59,999 nt of DNA. It comes from a virus. Shown here one piece after another: positions 30,699 through 40,028 of the stretch. Under the pieces are notes generated by a model. That model saw only the letters and a list, made by a program, of their open reading frames with translations. It made no database searches and had not been told where the DNA came from. The stretch's first letter is position 1; each line of letters starts with the position of its first letter. Position numbers and translations under genes: made by a program. The stretch is taken from the IMG/VR virus record IMGVR_UViG_3300034158_000041, positions 1 through 59,999 of that record; one strand, written 5' to 3'.

Positions 30699-31841
30699 CT
30701 AGCTGGAATTACCAGCCAATTCGTTTGGCGACGAATTGTCGCCCATTTCGATGGTTTTATTCAGGATGATCGGCTCTTCTATAGGATCCGTTTCATTGAT
30801 GGTCGGTTCTACCGCAAATACCGATTCATCAACTTCTGCCATTGTCTTCAGAGCGGGGGGATTGGTTATAGTAACCCTCAACGGAGCCTCCCAAATCTCT
30901 TCCGAGCACTGACCAAGTGAATCAACCGCAATGACCCGCACATCGAAGAATCCTGCGTTGTTCCAGCTATGAGAAGCCGTCACCACTGCACCGGAAGGAT
31001 AAAAGCCAGTGGTTTCTGTTGCGTCACCCCAGCAGAATATATACTGGATAGTATCTCCATCAGGATCGGTGGCACTTGTGGTGTAGCTATAAGTTACGCC
31101 TGCGATGCCCGAAGTTGGACCGACTGGAGTAGATGCCGTAGTGGGGGGATAATTTATTCTCGGACCCAACACGTTTACGACTCTGGCAACGGACCATCCA
31201 GAGGTTGCTCCATGTTCGTCTGTAGCCGTAGCACGCACGTTAAATGTCTTCTGGGTGTTGGGCGATACCGTCCATCTATGAGACGCGCTCGATTCTGTCC
31301 CAGAGGCCACCAGCGCGGTCGTGGTTGTGGTTCCGTCTCCCCAGTCGAAGGTGTACTTCACCCGGTCTCCATCAGGATCGATTGCATATACAGAGTAACT
31401 ATATGTGTTACCGGATTTGGCGGCTGTTGTGCCCCAAGGAGTATATGGGGCGTATGGTGCTTGATTTGTCGCGGCCTGATCTGAAATTGTCACCAATGTG
31501 CCTTTCTGTGAAAAGGTAGACACTGACCCAAAGCTATCTATTGCCTTGACGTACACGTTGTATGTCTTGGTTGTTCCAGTTACCGGCCATTTATGGGAAA
31601 CTGTCACGACCTGACCAGATGGGAAAAGGCCGGTGGTTGTCGTGGTGCGATCTCCCCAATAAAACACATACTTGACTTTATCTCCATTGGGATCGATTGA
31701 ACTGGTGGAATAGCTGTATGAAGTGCCTGATATGCCCACAGTCGGGCCACTTGGAAGAGAAGGAATTGAAGGGGGGCGATTTAACGCAGTGCATGTTGAC
31801 ATCATCGCGAGGATGACCAAAAAGATTAATATTTTTCTCAT
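30699..31841 (-). CDS. secreted protein with three PKD domains, 380 aa
   Basis: Signal peptide RKILIFLVILAMMSTCTA. Three tandem PKD domains of about 90-95 residues each contain FYWGDRTTTTT, FDWGDGTTTTT and FCWGDATETT, with the preceding DPDGD or DPNGD repeats. PKD domains are adhesive beta-sandwiches common on Methanosarcinales surface proteins. The last 60 residues are acidic with no anchor visible. A GTG start at 31850 overlapping the upstream stop is possible; ATG 31841 gives the better signal peptide. Confidence 0.85.
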   Translation of the reverse strand: MRKILIFLVILAMMSTCTALNRPPSIPSLPSGPTVGISGTSYSYSTSSIDPNGDKVKYVFYWGDRTTTTTGLFPSGQVVTVSHKWPVTGTTKTYNVYVKAIDSFGSVSTFSQKGTLVTISDQAATNQAPYAPYTPWGTTAAKSGNTYSYSVYAIDPDGDRVKYTFDWGDGTTTTTALVASGTESSASHRWTVSPNTQKTFNVRATATDEHGATSGWSVARVVNVLGPRINYPPTTASTPVGPTSGIAGVTYSYTTSATDPDGDTIQYIFCWGDATETTGFYPSGAVVTASHSWNNAGFFDVRVIAVDSLGQCSEEIWEAPLRVTITNPPALKTMAEVDESVFAVEPTINETDPIEEPIILNKTIEMGDNSSPNELAGNSS

Positions 31842-31846
31842 CTCGA

Positions 31847-32818
31847 TCACCCGTAAAGCTTCCAGATGCCGGTCTTGTCACCATTTCCAAGTGTGCGCTT
31901 TTCGACGGTGTAGTAATGCATCACCTGTCTGGTGTCATACTTGAACTCAGGCTTGGTATAAAGATCTCCTAAGCCAAGCGTATGTCCCATCTCATGCAAT
32001 GCTACCGACTGGACATCAACGCCGATTGTAGAGCGATCGGTGCGCCACTTGTAATCTGTATTGAAGACCAGATCCGAATCCAGAGCCGTATTGTATCCAT
32101 CGACCTTTTTAAAGTTGTAATAGGTTCTGGCGTAAGCTAAACAGTATGCGTTGCCGAACGGGCTCCAACTGACGGTGTTTATTTTGTTATATTTTTCGGC
32201 AACCACATTAGGATTCAAAGTGACCAAGCCGCTATCTGCGAAAAGGTTCTGGTTTGTGGCATCATCCCATGAGTTGGCTGCATTAGATATGGCGCTCTGC
32301 ACCGCACTGGTGGTTATTCCCTCTGCCGCCATGTTTGCGTCATTCTTCAACACCCATTTGAGTTGAGGATCTTTTATATTCCATCTATAACCGAATAAGG
32401 TATAGGCTTCTGCCCTTCCACCATCTGAAGTAAATGCCGGACCTGTTATCAGGTTAGTAACCCGGCCATCCATCATGTGGAAATTGATAGACTGAAGACC
32501 TTCATCTGCATCAATCAGGATACCATTGACCTGCCCTTTCAGAGAGCTATCTGTGACTTCTATATCTGCATCCAGGTCGCCCTTTGCTGCAATCATCAAG
32601 CCATTGGCCTCAATGGAGGCCTCGCCAGTTCCTGCAATCTCCCTGGAGCCCGACATTTGGCCACCTGCCAGAGTTGTGCTACCTGTCAGGCCGGCCTCTG
32701 GACTGAGATCATAGGATTCTCGTATTTCATTACCTTGCCCGTCGCCCATGGAAATGGATATGGCCGAAGCGGCATTGATCATAGCTGCTAGGATAAGCAG
32801 CGACAGTATATTTTTCAT
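31847..32818 (-). CDS. secreted matrixin-like metalloprotease, 323 aa
   Basis: Signal peptide NILSLLILAAMINAASA. Residues 20-115 form a beta-rich domain resembling the N-terminus of the protein at 8723-9700. Residues about 145-310 form a metzincin domain: zinc motif LHEMGHTLGLGDLY (HExxHxxGxxD, with Asp as third ligand) and Met-turn VMHYYT. Probably cleaves host surface or S-layer proteins at entry or release. Overlaps the PKD gene, so the two are probably made together. Confidence 0.85.
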   Translation of the reverse strand: MKNILSLLILAAMINAASAISISMGDGQGNEIRESYDLSPEAGLTGSTTLAGGQMSGSREIAGTGEASIEANGLMIAAKGDLDADIEVTDSSLKGQVNGILIDADEGLQSINFHMMDGRVTNLITGPAFTSDGGRAEAYTLFGYRWNIKDPQLKWVLKNDANMAAEGITTSAVQSAISNAANSWDDATNQNLFADSGLVTLNPNVVAEKYNKINTVSWSPFGNAYCLAYARTYYNFKKVDGYNTALDSDLVFNTDYKWRTDRSTIGVDVQSVALHEMGHTLGLGDLYTKPEFKYDTRQVMHYYTVEKRTLGNGDKTGIWKLYG

Positions 32819-32842
32819 CTATTATAAAAAAAAGAATGACCC

Positions 32843-34273
32843 CTAAGGAGCCACATTATCGGGTGAATTGCCAGACATGCCGGAGAATACGAAGTTCGAC
32901 CAGTAGATAGCACCGCCCATCTCGCCAGCCACATTATTCGTGATGGTTCCGCCAGTTCTAATGATGGTATTCCAGGCATTCATGACGCCACCGCCCATCA
33001 TTGCAGCAGTATTATGGTCTATAGACCCGCCTAGAAGTTTGAGCGTGCCCTCGAACTCTCGATCAGGGGAAACGTCCATGAATATGCCACCTCCATTAAA
33101 GACCGTGGCATTATTGTGGTCTATGGAGCCGCTTATCAGGGTCACGTTGGCCTCATCACTGTAGATAGCGCCCCCACTGTTGGCATTGTTATAAGACAGC
33201 GTGCTGCCATCGATCACCAACATCGAACTGCGATCATGAAACACGGCGCCGCCGATTCCGGCAGTATTGTGTGTAATCAGCGTGCCATTGCAGTAGGTGG
33301 TTGCGAAGTTATCATCATAGATCGCGCCTCCATATATGGCTGTATTGTGATCTATAGAGCCCGCATTCAAATATGCGGTTCCAAGTGTCTCGTGGTAGTC
33401 CTGAGCATCATTGTAGATGCCGCCGCCCGAGCCCAGGTTATTGGTGACTGTGTTGTATGAAATGGACCCCCCATTCATGATAAACAAGCCCCAGGTATAG
33501 ATGCCGCCACCGTACCAGTAACCGGTATTGTGGGAAATCGAGCCGTTCATGGTAAAGCTAGAACCACCATCGGAATAGACGCCCGCGCCGCTCCGAGCAG
33601 TATTGTAGTCTATCTTGCCACCGATCTGGTTTACCTCACCCCAGTTATAGATGCCGCCACCACCATACGTGGCCGCATTATTGGATATGTTGGCATTGTC
33701 TAGGAGAACATCACCAGTCGCAGCGTTGCAAATTCCGGCCCCATTTGGTGCTGTATTTTCCGACAACTCTGTGTCAATCAAATCAAGATCGCCAGCGTTA
33801 TAAATAGCTCCGCCGTCGCCCTCGCTTGATACGGTATTCTCGGATAATAGGCAATTTTCAAATGTTGCGTCTCCTGCATTGAGAACTCCTCCCCCATAAG
33901 TAGCGTGATTATCAACTATGGAAACGTCCTCTGCGTCCAAATTGCCATTATTTCGAATGCCTGCACCAGACGGAGAGCTACCATTTCGAATGGCAAACCC
34001 GGATAGAACCAAGCTCTTGCCAGCATCTATCAAGATGCATCGGCCAGAAAGTGATCCATCCAGAATGGCGTCATCGCCATATATGGCTAGGTTTTTGTTT
34101 ATAGTGAGATGCTCGTAATATGTCCCCGGCGCAACCAGAATCGTATCTCCAGCAGAACTTGCCGTGATCGCGCTCTGAATCGTGGTGTATGTTTGTGTGG
34201 GTGACACATGCAGTTCCGTGCAGTCGACCACAGATATCATGGCCAGTAAAATAATAAATAGAAATGTCTTCAT
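32843..34273 (-). CDS. secreted right-handed beta-helix protein, 476 aa
   Basis: Signal peptide KTFLFIILLAMISVVDC, then TYTTIQSAITASSAGDTILV and APGTYYEHLTINKNLAIYGD, the standard beginning of parallel beta-helix surface proteins. It is followed by more than ten 25-30-residue coils with repeated N-x-A-x-x-GGG-I-Y/N motifs (for example NATYGGGVLNAGDATFENC). Similar proteins are abundant on methanogen surfaces and in polymorphic outer-membrane-like families. It may be a host-surface adhesin or decoy. Confidence 0.8.
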   Translation of the reverse strand: MKTFLFIILLAMISVVDCTELHVSPTQTYTTIQSAITASSAGDTILVAPGTYYEHLTINKNLAIYGDDAILDGSLSGRCILIDAGKSLVLSGFAIRNGSSPSGAGIRNNGNLDAEDVSIVDNHATYGGGVLNAGDATFENCLLSENTVSSEGDGGAIYNAGDLDLIDTELSENTAPNGAGICNAATGDVLLDNANISNNAATYGGGGIYNWGEVNQIGGKIDYNTARSGAGVYSDGGSSFTMNGSISHNTGYWYGGGIYTWGLFIMNGGSISYNTVTNNLGSGGGIYNDAQDYHETLGTAYLNAGSIDHNTAIYGGAIYDDNFATTYCNGTLITHNTAGIGGAVFHDRSSMLVIDGSTLSYNNANSGGAIYSDEANVTLISGSIDHNNATVFNGGGIFMDVSPDREFEGTLKLLGGSIDHNTAAMMGGGVMNAWNTIIRTGGTITNNVAGEMGGAIYWSNFVFSGMSGNSPDNVAP

Positions 34274-34282
34274 AGTTTTCTC

Positions 34283-35485
34283 CTATGCCCTAGTCAAGGG
34301 CAAACTTCTGTATCTAGGGTTGGTAAGACCTTTGTCAAATTCATCGATTGTGACGCATTTGATTTTACGCTGAACGGCGTAGTCGATCAATGCTTGAAAA
34401 TCGGCTGTTACCCACGTTTCCGCGGCAGCCTCTTCTGCAAACATGTGGCCCATGAAGACTATGGTAGTTCCAGTCGTGATTGCGGTATCAATGGCTGCCT
34501 TGCAGGACGCAAGGGTCGTGCCTGTAGTTAATGCTTTAGTAACCGGGAAGTCATACGCAGAATATCGGAATGGATCAACCGATCCGACTCTGACAGACCT
34601 TGCGATGATGACTCCTGCAGCCACAGCAGCAGCATCGACTGTTGCATTGCGCTGTCCGCCTGGATGGGCCATATAATTGGCAGCCCTGGGCATTCCGTTG
34701 GCAATTAGATAATCACGACATGCCTCTAGGTTGGCCTGACACGCTGCCTGAGAAAGCTCAGTAAGATTGGCATGGTCATAAGCATGATTACTAATAGCCC
34801 ATCCATTTGCATATGCCTCTTGACACTGGGCAAGAGTCCAATACCCTTCAGTACCAAGCACAGTAGGAACGACAAAAACCGTGCCAACAATGCCCTTCGC
34901 ATCCATGTAGGCTTTGGCAACAGTATAAGATGTCGTCTTTGGGTCATCGAAGGTAAACAGGCACCTGGGTTCAACGGTTTGGTTGTAGTAAACAGCGCCA
35001 AATGTTATGGACGGCATTTTATCAGCCGCCCCACCAATGCGAAGGCGCGCGCGGATCATTGTATCGCTGGGGAGTCCACCGCCCGATGCGGTCATCGCGG
35101 AAGGCGCGATGGTAATTCTATTCCAGCCAGCATATATGATGAGCGGTCGCAGAACAGCGATCATCATTCTGGTCAACCCTGCATCAGCCGCCAACGCAAA
35201 ACTCATGTCGCTGATATCTGCGAGAGCAGAATGGAGGTAGACCCATATCGTAATGCTCTTGACACTGCTGAGATCAAGCGCCGAGATTGTCCGGGAATAA
35301 ACCGCACTCCCGGCCGGGGTCGTGGGGGTCATCCTTATGCCCTGCGTCCCAACCTTATAATTGGTGGTATCGGCCGCAAAAGTTCCTGCGTTGACGGCAG
35401 TCCAATCAGCCGTGTTGCCAAACGCCTCTAATAGAGTACCTTGATCGCGAATATTGTTTTGAGGCAACGTCGGTCTTGTCGTCAT
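34283..35485 (-). CDS. NodB-type polysaccharide deacetylase with N-terminal carbohydrate-binding-like domain
   Basis: Residues about 1-165 form a beta-sandwich (WTAVNAGTFAADTTNYKVGT, ITIWVYLHSALADISD). Residues 170-380 form a NodB domain: CLFTFDDPKT (motif 1, two Asp), SNHAYDHANL (motif 2, H-x3-H), YMAHPGGQRN (motif 3) and TTIVFMGHMF near the C-terminus. These enzymes remove N-acetyl or O-acetyl groups from polysaccharides using one metal ion. No signal peptide, so probably a virion or cytoplasmic protein used on host glycans. Confidence 0.85.
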   Translation of the reverse strand: MTTRPTLPQNNIRDQGTLLEAFGNTADWTAVNAGTFAADTTNYKVGTQGIRMTPTTPAGSAVYSRTISALDLSSVKSITIWVYLHSALADISDMSFALAADAGLTRMMIAVLRPLIIYAGWNRITIAPSAMTASGGGLPSDTMIRARLRIGGAADKMPSITFGAVYYNQTVEPRCLFTFDDPKTTSYTVAKAYMDAKGIVGTVFVVPTVLGTEGYWTLAQCQEAYANGWAISNHAYDHANLTELSQAACQANLEACRDYLIANGMPRAANYMAHPGGQRNATVDAAAVAAGVIIARSVRVGSVDPFRYSAYDFPVTKALTTGTTLASCKAAIDTAITTGTTIVFMGHMFAEEAAAETWVTADFQALIDYAVQRKIKCVTIDEFDKGLTNPRYRSLPLTRA

Positions 35486-35492
35486 TTCCGCC

Positions 35493-36029
35493 TCATGCGT
35501 TGAATGGCTGGACCTTGCAGGTCACGGTTGCCCCGTCGTCTGTCTCTGTCGCAGTGATCTTCACATAATCCGGGATGTTAGAGATCACGAAATATCCGCT
35601 TATGTCAGTTGTGATGCTAGACATTGCGGTGCCATCCGCGGTATTCAGAAGAGGCACGAAAGTTAAGCCGCTCCCTGTAGCACCAGTAATCGACAGTACC
35701 CAGGTCTTATCTGTTGCAGAAGAGACCCAATGGACCAATAGGCTATTGAATCCAGAGCAATTGATTTCTGCACTTGTGGCGGTGGCTGTTATCGCATTAT
35801 GGGCGGTAGTGACAGCGCCCTTAGACTTCTTCGCAACATCTATAGAATCAATGGCAGAACTTAGGGGAAGTATGGTTATGCCATTTGTCTCCAGGTTCGC
35901 GTCTATGCTGCCCAGGAGCACGTTGGCCACGTCTAGCTTGGTGCCTGCCGCGCTATCTGCCACAGGCAAGTTTCCGCCTGTCAAAATGTCTTGATTTACG
36001 CTATTTGTCAATCTAACCGGTTGTGCCAT
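35493..36029 (-). CDS. virion-associated beta-rich protein, 178 aa
   Basis: Start at 36029 (MAQPVRLTN) is preferred over 36047. The first 70 residues are helical and sparse in hydrophobics; residues 85-178 are beta-rich. Between capsid genes and the NodB gene, so possibly a head decoration or fibre base. Not recognised. Confidence 0.55.
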   Translation of the reverse strand: MAQPVRLTNSVNQDILTGGNLPVADSAAGTKLDVANVLLGSIDANLETNGITILPLSSAIDSIDVAKKSKGAVTTAHNAITATATSAEINCSGFNSLLVHWVSSATDKTWVLSITGATGSGLTFVPLLNTADGTAMSSITTDISGYFVISNIPDYVKITATETDDGATVTCKVQPFNA

Positions 36030-36078
36030 AGTTCCACCTCCGACCACCTCTATGGCTAAAATGTTTATTCACTCAATT

Positions 36079-36636
36079 CTATGCAAGATAAGTATAATAT
36101 TCGACTTCCCCGCCAAGCCCCTCGTTATCATCGGTCTGCTTGATGGTGTAATTTTTCGTGCCCTTTCTCACAATATCGTTTACTGCAAGCAAGGTATCCG
36201 AGAATATCTGAGTATCATTAATCGTAGTCCAAATTCCAGACGCATCTGAATGGCCGCTTTGATGAGGCTCGATCCTGGTCATGATGGCCGTTGTTGTCTC
36301 GACCTGAATGGGAGCCCCGCCAGAATTGATGCATTCGATCAAGACATGACAATCCAGGCCTGAATATGTCACAACAGGCAAAGCAGAAAGATTTGTAGTC
36401 GTCTGCTTGGTCCCGGCCTGAAGAAATGTCAGTGTCTCAGTGCCAAGCGTTATTGTGCCCGCGCAGTCAGTGTGACCAGTTGCCACCGAAACAGTAACCT
36501 TGCAGCGAAATGCCGTGCTTGGAGCCGATCCTAGAAGAGTAAGCGGGCTTGTGGGCGGAACCGCATCATAAAGCTCCTTTGGTGCGGTTGTGACCTTGTA
36601 AGCTCCGGTGGTCAGATACATATCAATCAGGGACAT
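36079..36636 (-). CDS. head-region structural protein, 185 aa
   Basis: Beta-rich protein with TLLGSAPSTAFRCKVTVSVA and DCHVLIECINSGGAPIQVE. Placed between the connector and the secreted block; likely a minor head component by position. Not recognised. Confidence 0.5.
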   Translation of the reverse strand: MSLIDMYLTTGAYKVTTAPKELYDAVPPTSPLTLLGSAPSTAFRCKVTVSVATGHTDCAGTITLGTETLTFLQAGTKQTTTNLSALPVVTYSGLDCHVLIECINSGGAPIQVETTTAIMTRIEPHQSGHSDASGIWTTINDTQIFSDTLLAVNDIVRKGTKNYTIKQTDDNEGLGGEVEYYTYLA

Positions 36637-36639
36637 GGA

Positions 36640-36936
36640 TCACGTACCATAGAAATCATAATGAATGTAAGTTCCCGTCTCTCCATAAACCGAAAGCGAA
36701 GTGTTGCCCGAAAGGTAAACCTTCCGAACCATGCCTTCAGCAACTATCAAAGAGGATGCCGAAGTGGCGACCACATCAACGGCGAACCTGCCATCGCCCG
36801 CTTCCGCGACTAGATCAACGTATCTGGTGCCCGATGGTATGGTTACGTCTTGCGCCGCGCCTATCATCGTTTTCCTTCCTCCCGACAAATGCTTTGCCCG
36901 GAGAATGAAATTATCCAATTCCTCCCACGTAGACAT
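36640..36936 (-). CDS. small head-region protein, 98 aa
   Basis: Not recognised. Contains a glycine-turn-rich beta segment (VTIPSGTRYVDLVAEAGDG). Three bases separate it from the gene downstream and 7 from the connector upstream. Confidence 0.5.
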   Translation of the reverse strand: MSTWEELDNFILRAKHLSGGRKTMIGAAQDVTIPSGTRYVDLVAEAGDGRFAVDVVATSASSLIVAEGMVRKVYLSGNTSLSVYGETGTYIHYDFYGT

Positions 36937-36943
36937 GACAACC

Positions 36944-37474
36944 TCAAGGCACAGGTCTCACCGCGCCCGCAATATACTGCTTCATGAAATCATAAGCTTC
37001 CTGACTATGCAAGCCCTTCCATTTACGGGCTGCTCCAGGTGCATAGGTCTCAGATAGCTTTCCAAGCGAAAAGCTGGTCACTCCCTGCTCCTGGAGCTTT
37101 CTGCGTTTCTGATCTCCTGGAGAGGAAACATAAGCATCATAGAGAGCTAATGCTTCCTCCAGACATGCTTTCTTAACCTCTTCTGGCACCAGTTCAGCAT
37201 TCCCGGTATAATCCCAATTATAGACCCTGCCATTGATGACCCTGGGGAATTGGCGAGCCTGATAGCCAGTGGGAGGATTGAGCTGGTCTATGGGATAGTA
37301 AGTTGATCCTTTCAGATATAGGGAATCTATTATTGCTGTGGCTTTCTGTAAATACCAGGTCTGGATGGCATCGCTCGCGGCCAAGAGCGCGATTGCCGAT
37401 GGCCTGGGGTCTGATGCTAATCTGGTTTCGAGATCGGCTATAGTCAGGATGTATGAATCGGCAACGTCAACCAT
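36944..37474 (-). CDS. head-tail connector protein (gp6/DnaT-like), 176 aa
   Basis: A helical protein with ATAIIDSLYLKGSTYYPIDQ, YQARQFPRVINGRVYNWDY and VPEEVKKACLEEALALYDAY, the pattern of the phage DnaT-like or head-tail adaptor family encoded after the capsid gene. It ends in SFSLGKLSETY and a hydrophobic helix, typical of adaptor C-termini. Confidence 0.75.
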   Translation of the reverse strand: MVDVADSYILTIADLETRLASDPRPSAIALLAASDAIQTWYLQKATAIIDSLYLKGSTYYPIDQLNPPTGYQARQFPRVINGRVYNWDYTGNAELVPEEVKKACLEEALALYDAYVSSPGDQKRRKLQEQGVTSFSLGKLSETYAPGAARKWKGLHSQEAYDFMKQYIAGAVRPVP

Positions 37475-37505
37475 TTATTATCCCTCTTTATTATATGAAA
37501 CGGGC

Positions 37506-37646
37506 TTAAATGCCCGTCTCGGTCTTCTTATGCTTCTTCTCTTTCACCAGATCCGCCAGGGCTCTAGTCACAAGCTCTCCCTCGATGTCGTCAGGCAAAC
37601 CATCGATCTTGGTGCCAATTGGGATGTTCACCGTTCCCAACTTCAT
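37506..37646 (-). CDS. small protein, 46 aa
   Basis: Short frame encoding GTVNIPIGTKIDGLPDDIEG and a basic tail (KEKKHKKTE). Sits between capsid-proximal genes. Function unknown. Confidence 0.5.
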   Translation of the reverse strand: MKLGTVNIPIGTKIDGLPDDIEGELVTRALADLVKEKKHKKTETGI

Positions 37647-37663
37647 GAACTTTCTTGTGACTA

Positions 37664-38278
37664 TCAATAGAACCACACCGTTATGGTATTGCCATCCAAG
37701 GCGCTTGAGAGGTCGATTGTGTTCAGTGATATGACGGTCGAGCTTGCGGTCACTGTTGGGGCCGTGGTCTCTTTCACGCCATTAAGCGTTGCCATGATCA
37801 CCCTTGTATTGCTTGCCAGAGGGGTATTCAGTCCAAGAGCCTGGCCATATCCGAGATTAAATGAGTTTGCTGCTCCGGTGGTACAGTTAAAGCTCGTGAC
37901 GGCGCTAAATGCTTTGGTGGTGTATTTTCCGAGATCACTTGATACCCAGGTCAATTTCTCAGAAATGACATTTCCATAGAAATCCGTGCCATTAATCAGA
38001 ACATTGCCGGTTATGGCGCTTCCCGGGGCGACGCCCACAACACGCGGCACGTCTGGTGATGGGTCTTTGCCGGCGATTGCTATTTCGGCTGCAGTCTTTC
38101 CGACGGTGAGATTACATGAGAGCGTGTTCCAGATGTCAGTAGAACTCTGCAATCCTGCGCCTCGGATGGTCTGGACGGTCACAGGAACCTTATAGTTCCC
38201 GGGAGCCAGGCCATACCAAGCGGCACCACCAATCCCGGCCAGTATCATCAGGACCAAAAAGATAGAAAGATATTTCAT
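37664..38278 (-). CDS. secreted or membrane-anchored structural protein, 204 aa
   Basis: A hydrophobic N-terminus (YLSIFLVLMILAGIGGAAWY) acts as a signal or anchor. The remainder is beta-rich (VPVTVQTIRGAGLQSSTDIW). Its gene lies directly after the major capsid gene, a place normally used for a decoration protein, so a signal segment here is unexpected. Confidence 0.6.
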   Translation of the reverse strand: MKYLSIFLVLMILAGIGGAAWYGLAPGNYKVPVTVQTIRGAGLQSSTDIWNTLSCNLTVGKTAAEIAIAGKDPSPDVPRVVGVAPGSAITGNVLINGTDFYGNVISEKLTWVSSDLGKYTTKAFSAVTSFNCTTGAANSFNLGYGQALGLNTPLASNTRVIMATLNGVKETTAPTVTASSTVISLNTIDLSSALDGNTITVWFY

Positions 38279-38287
38279 CTTTCCACC

Positions 38288-39295
38288 TCACGGCACAAGG
38301 ACGGCGAAGGGATAGCGGCTTCCATCGGTTGTCTGGATCTGGTTTTCAGGATTGGGCAACTGCCAGCCTAACCTGCAAGTGACTCTCATGGCCAGCATAT
38401 CCTGTTGCATCAAATTGAAGACAACGGCCCCGCTGTCATTGGTCACTACGCCCTGGTCGAAGATCTTGAAGGTGATGTCCTGTCTCCAGGAGTAGACCGC
38501 CTTCTTCCAGTCGCCTGCAATCAGGAGGGCATCAGATGGGTCAAAGGCTCCGTTAGCTGGGAAGCTGACAGGCACGCCGGCGATGCTCATCTTTGTGGCG
38601 CTGGTCATATCCTGCTGGAAGAGAAGCTGGCCATCTGTGCCTCTGATTCCTCGGAGGGCTGCCTTCTGAGACAGAGCACCAACGATACCATTGACCTCAT
38701 AGCCATCAGCCTCTACCAGGCTGAACAGGCCGCCTTCTCCCAGGATTGCATCATAGAGATCCGGGAAGGTCAGGCCGGTGCCCACAGCAGCAGACTTATC
38801 GATAGTCTGGGATGCGGTCGCGGCGGCGTCCACAATGCCATGCGGCCAGGACGCGGGCGCGTTGGTGTCATGGATGATAGCGGCATCGATTGCCTTGCCG
38901 ATTGCTTCTGATAGCCTGGGCGCAATTTCGCCCCATGCATCATAGCCGCCTCCGGCCATGTCGTCCACTACAGCGGCCGGGATGGGCACAATTACAGCCA
39001 ATTCCTCGGCGGTGATGGTGGCATAGGACCAGTTCTGGGTTGTGGTCTTCTTCAGGCCCTTGTCGTAGGTGTAAGAGCCACCATCGGTTCCGGCCTCACC
39101 AGAGACGAAGTAGGCCGTGGGAAACAGGCTCATGATGGGAAGCTGAGTTACCTTCGTAGGCATGTTGCTCAGCCTGGTCATCATGGGCAAGCAGAAGCTG
39201 CTCTGGATGGCGGTCTGGATGATCTCTTTGCTGTAGGTTGTCGGGATCAGGTTGCTAACGCCTGCCCGCGTAATAATGTTGTCGTAATCTGTCAT
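38288..39295 (-). CDS. major capsid protein, HK97 fold, 335 aa
   Basis: Follows the scaffold gene. Family-typical segments are SSFCLPMMTRLSNMPTKVTQ near the N-terminus, GGSYTYDKGLKKTTTQNWSY (E-loop/N-arm region), ELAVIVPIPAAVVDDM, AIGKAIDAAIIHDTNAPASW and the P-domain to C-terminal DALLIAGDWKKAVYSWRQDI, with VTCRLGWQLPNPEN at the end. Structural shell subunit; the separate scaffold gene replaces the delta domain. Confidence 0.9.
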   Translation of the reverse strand: MTDYDNIITRAGVSNLIPTTYSKEIIQTAIQSSFCLPMMTRLSNMPTKVTQLPIMSLFPTAYFVSGEAGTDGGSYTYDKGLKKTTTQNWSYATITAEELAVIVPIPAAVVDDMAGGGYDAWGEIAPRLSEAIGKAIDAAIIHDTNAPASWPHGIVDAAATASQTIDKSAAVGTGLTFPDLYDAILGEGGLFSLVEADGYEVNGIVGALSQKAALRGIRGTDGQLLFQQDMTSATKMSIAGVPVSFPANGAFDPSDALLIAGDWKKAVYSWRQDITFKIFDQGVVTNDSGAVVFNLMQQDMLAMRVTCRLGWQLPNPENQIQTTDGSRYPFAVLVP

Positions 39296-39305
39296 TCAAA
39301 TACTC

Positions 39306-39896
39306 CTATCGGCCTCCCCTACCAGCCACTGCCATGATTTGATCATTCATGAAAGCGTTCTTATTCGGAACCGCTTCGGTTCCTGCTGGGGTGGAATTGC
39401 CAATGTTCTTACGTTTCTCCACTTTCGCGCCGAAATCGGCGGCAATGGATTCTATACTAGCAGCGATGGATTTCTCATCGGTGCCGGTTACATACTTCAT
39501 GAGGCCAATTGGCAGGGACTGGCCATCCTTGGTTTTGTACTCAGAATACATATTGATCCTGAGTTCTTTAGCTCCGAAATCCGCGAGCTGGTTCTTGATG
39601 GCGTCTCTTTCCTTTATGGCCTCTTCTTTCTCTTTCTGAAGCCTTTCAGATTCCGACAGCTTGGCATCCTCGATTTCCTGAATCTTCTTTTTCAGGTCGT
39701 CATAATCCTTGAACTGGGCAGCCACGGTTTTGCGTTCTGCCTTTCGTTCTGCCGAGATTATCTTGCCAAGCTTCCTCTTCTGCTCAGGCGTAAACTCGAT
39801 ATCATCAGATTCATTCGGCTCTGACGGGTTCGCCGGTGCACCAGATTTGTTATCCTCTGGCGGCTGGTTCCCGCCATTAAGCTCTTGATCTGTCAT
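39306..39896 (-). CDS. capsid scaffolding protein, 196 aa
   Basis: Acidic disordered N-terminus (QELNGGNQPPEDNKSGAPAN), long coiled coil (about 45-100, ELKKKIQ-type heptads; the visible text is KKKIQEIEDAKLSESERLQK) and a short structured C-terminus. The order scaffold, then capsid matches many siphoviruses (DUF4355-like). Confidence 0.8.
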   Translation of the reverse strand: MTDQELNGGNQPPEDNKSGAPANPSEPNESDDIEFTPEQKRKLGKIISAERKAERKTVAAQFKDYDDLKKKIQEIEDAKLSESERLQKEKEEAIKERDAIKNQLADFGAKELRINMYSEYKTKDGQSLPIGLMKYVTGTDEKSIAASIESIAADFGAKVEKRKNIGNSTPAGTEAVPNKNAFMNDQIMAVAGRGGR

Positions 39897-39934
39897 TTAA
39901 GTCACCAAACTTTAACGCAAGCTGGAAGCGAAGT

Positions 39935-39956
39935 GACATTGCTAACGGGCAATGTC
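39935..39956. promoter_or_regulatory. 8-bp inverted repeat upstream of the head operon
   Basis: GACATTGC and GCAATGTC flank a 6-base spacer, about 40 bases upstream of the scaffold ATG and 70 bases from the plus-strand gene at 40029. Candidate operator in a divergent promoter region. Confidence 0.45.
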
Positions 39957-40028
39957 GAAACCGAGATGTATTGTACTGATTATTATCTATCGAAAGCTTG
40001 ATATATCTTAAGATACCTTATTATTATC

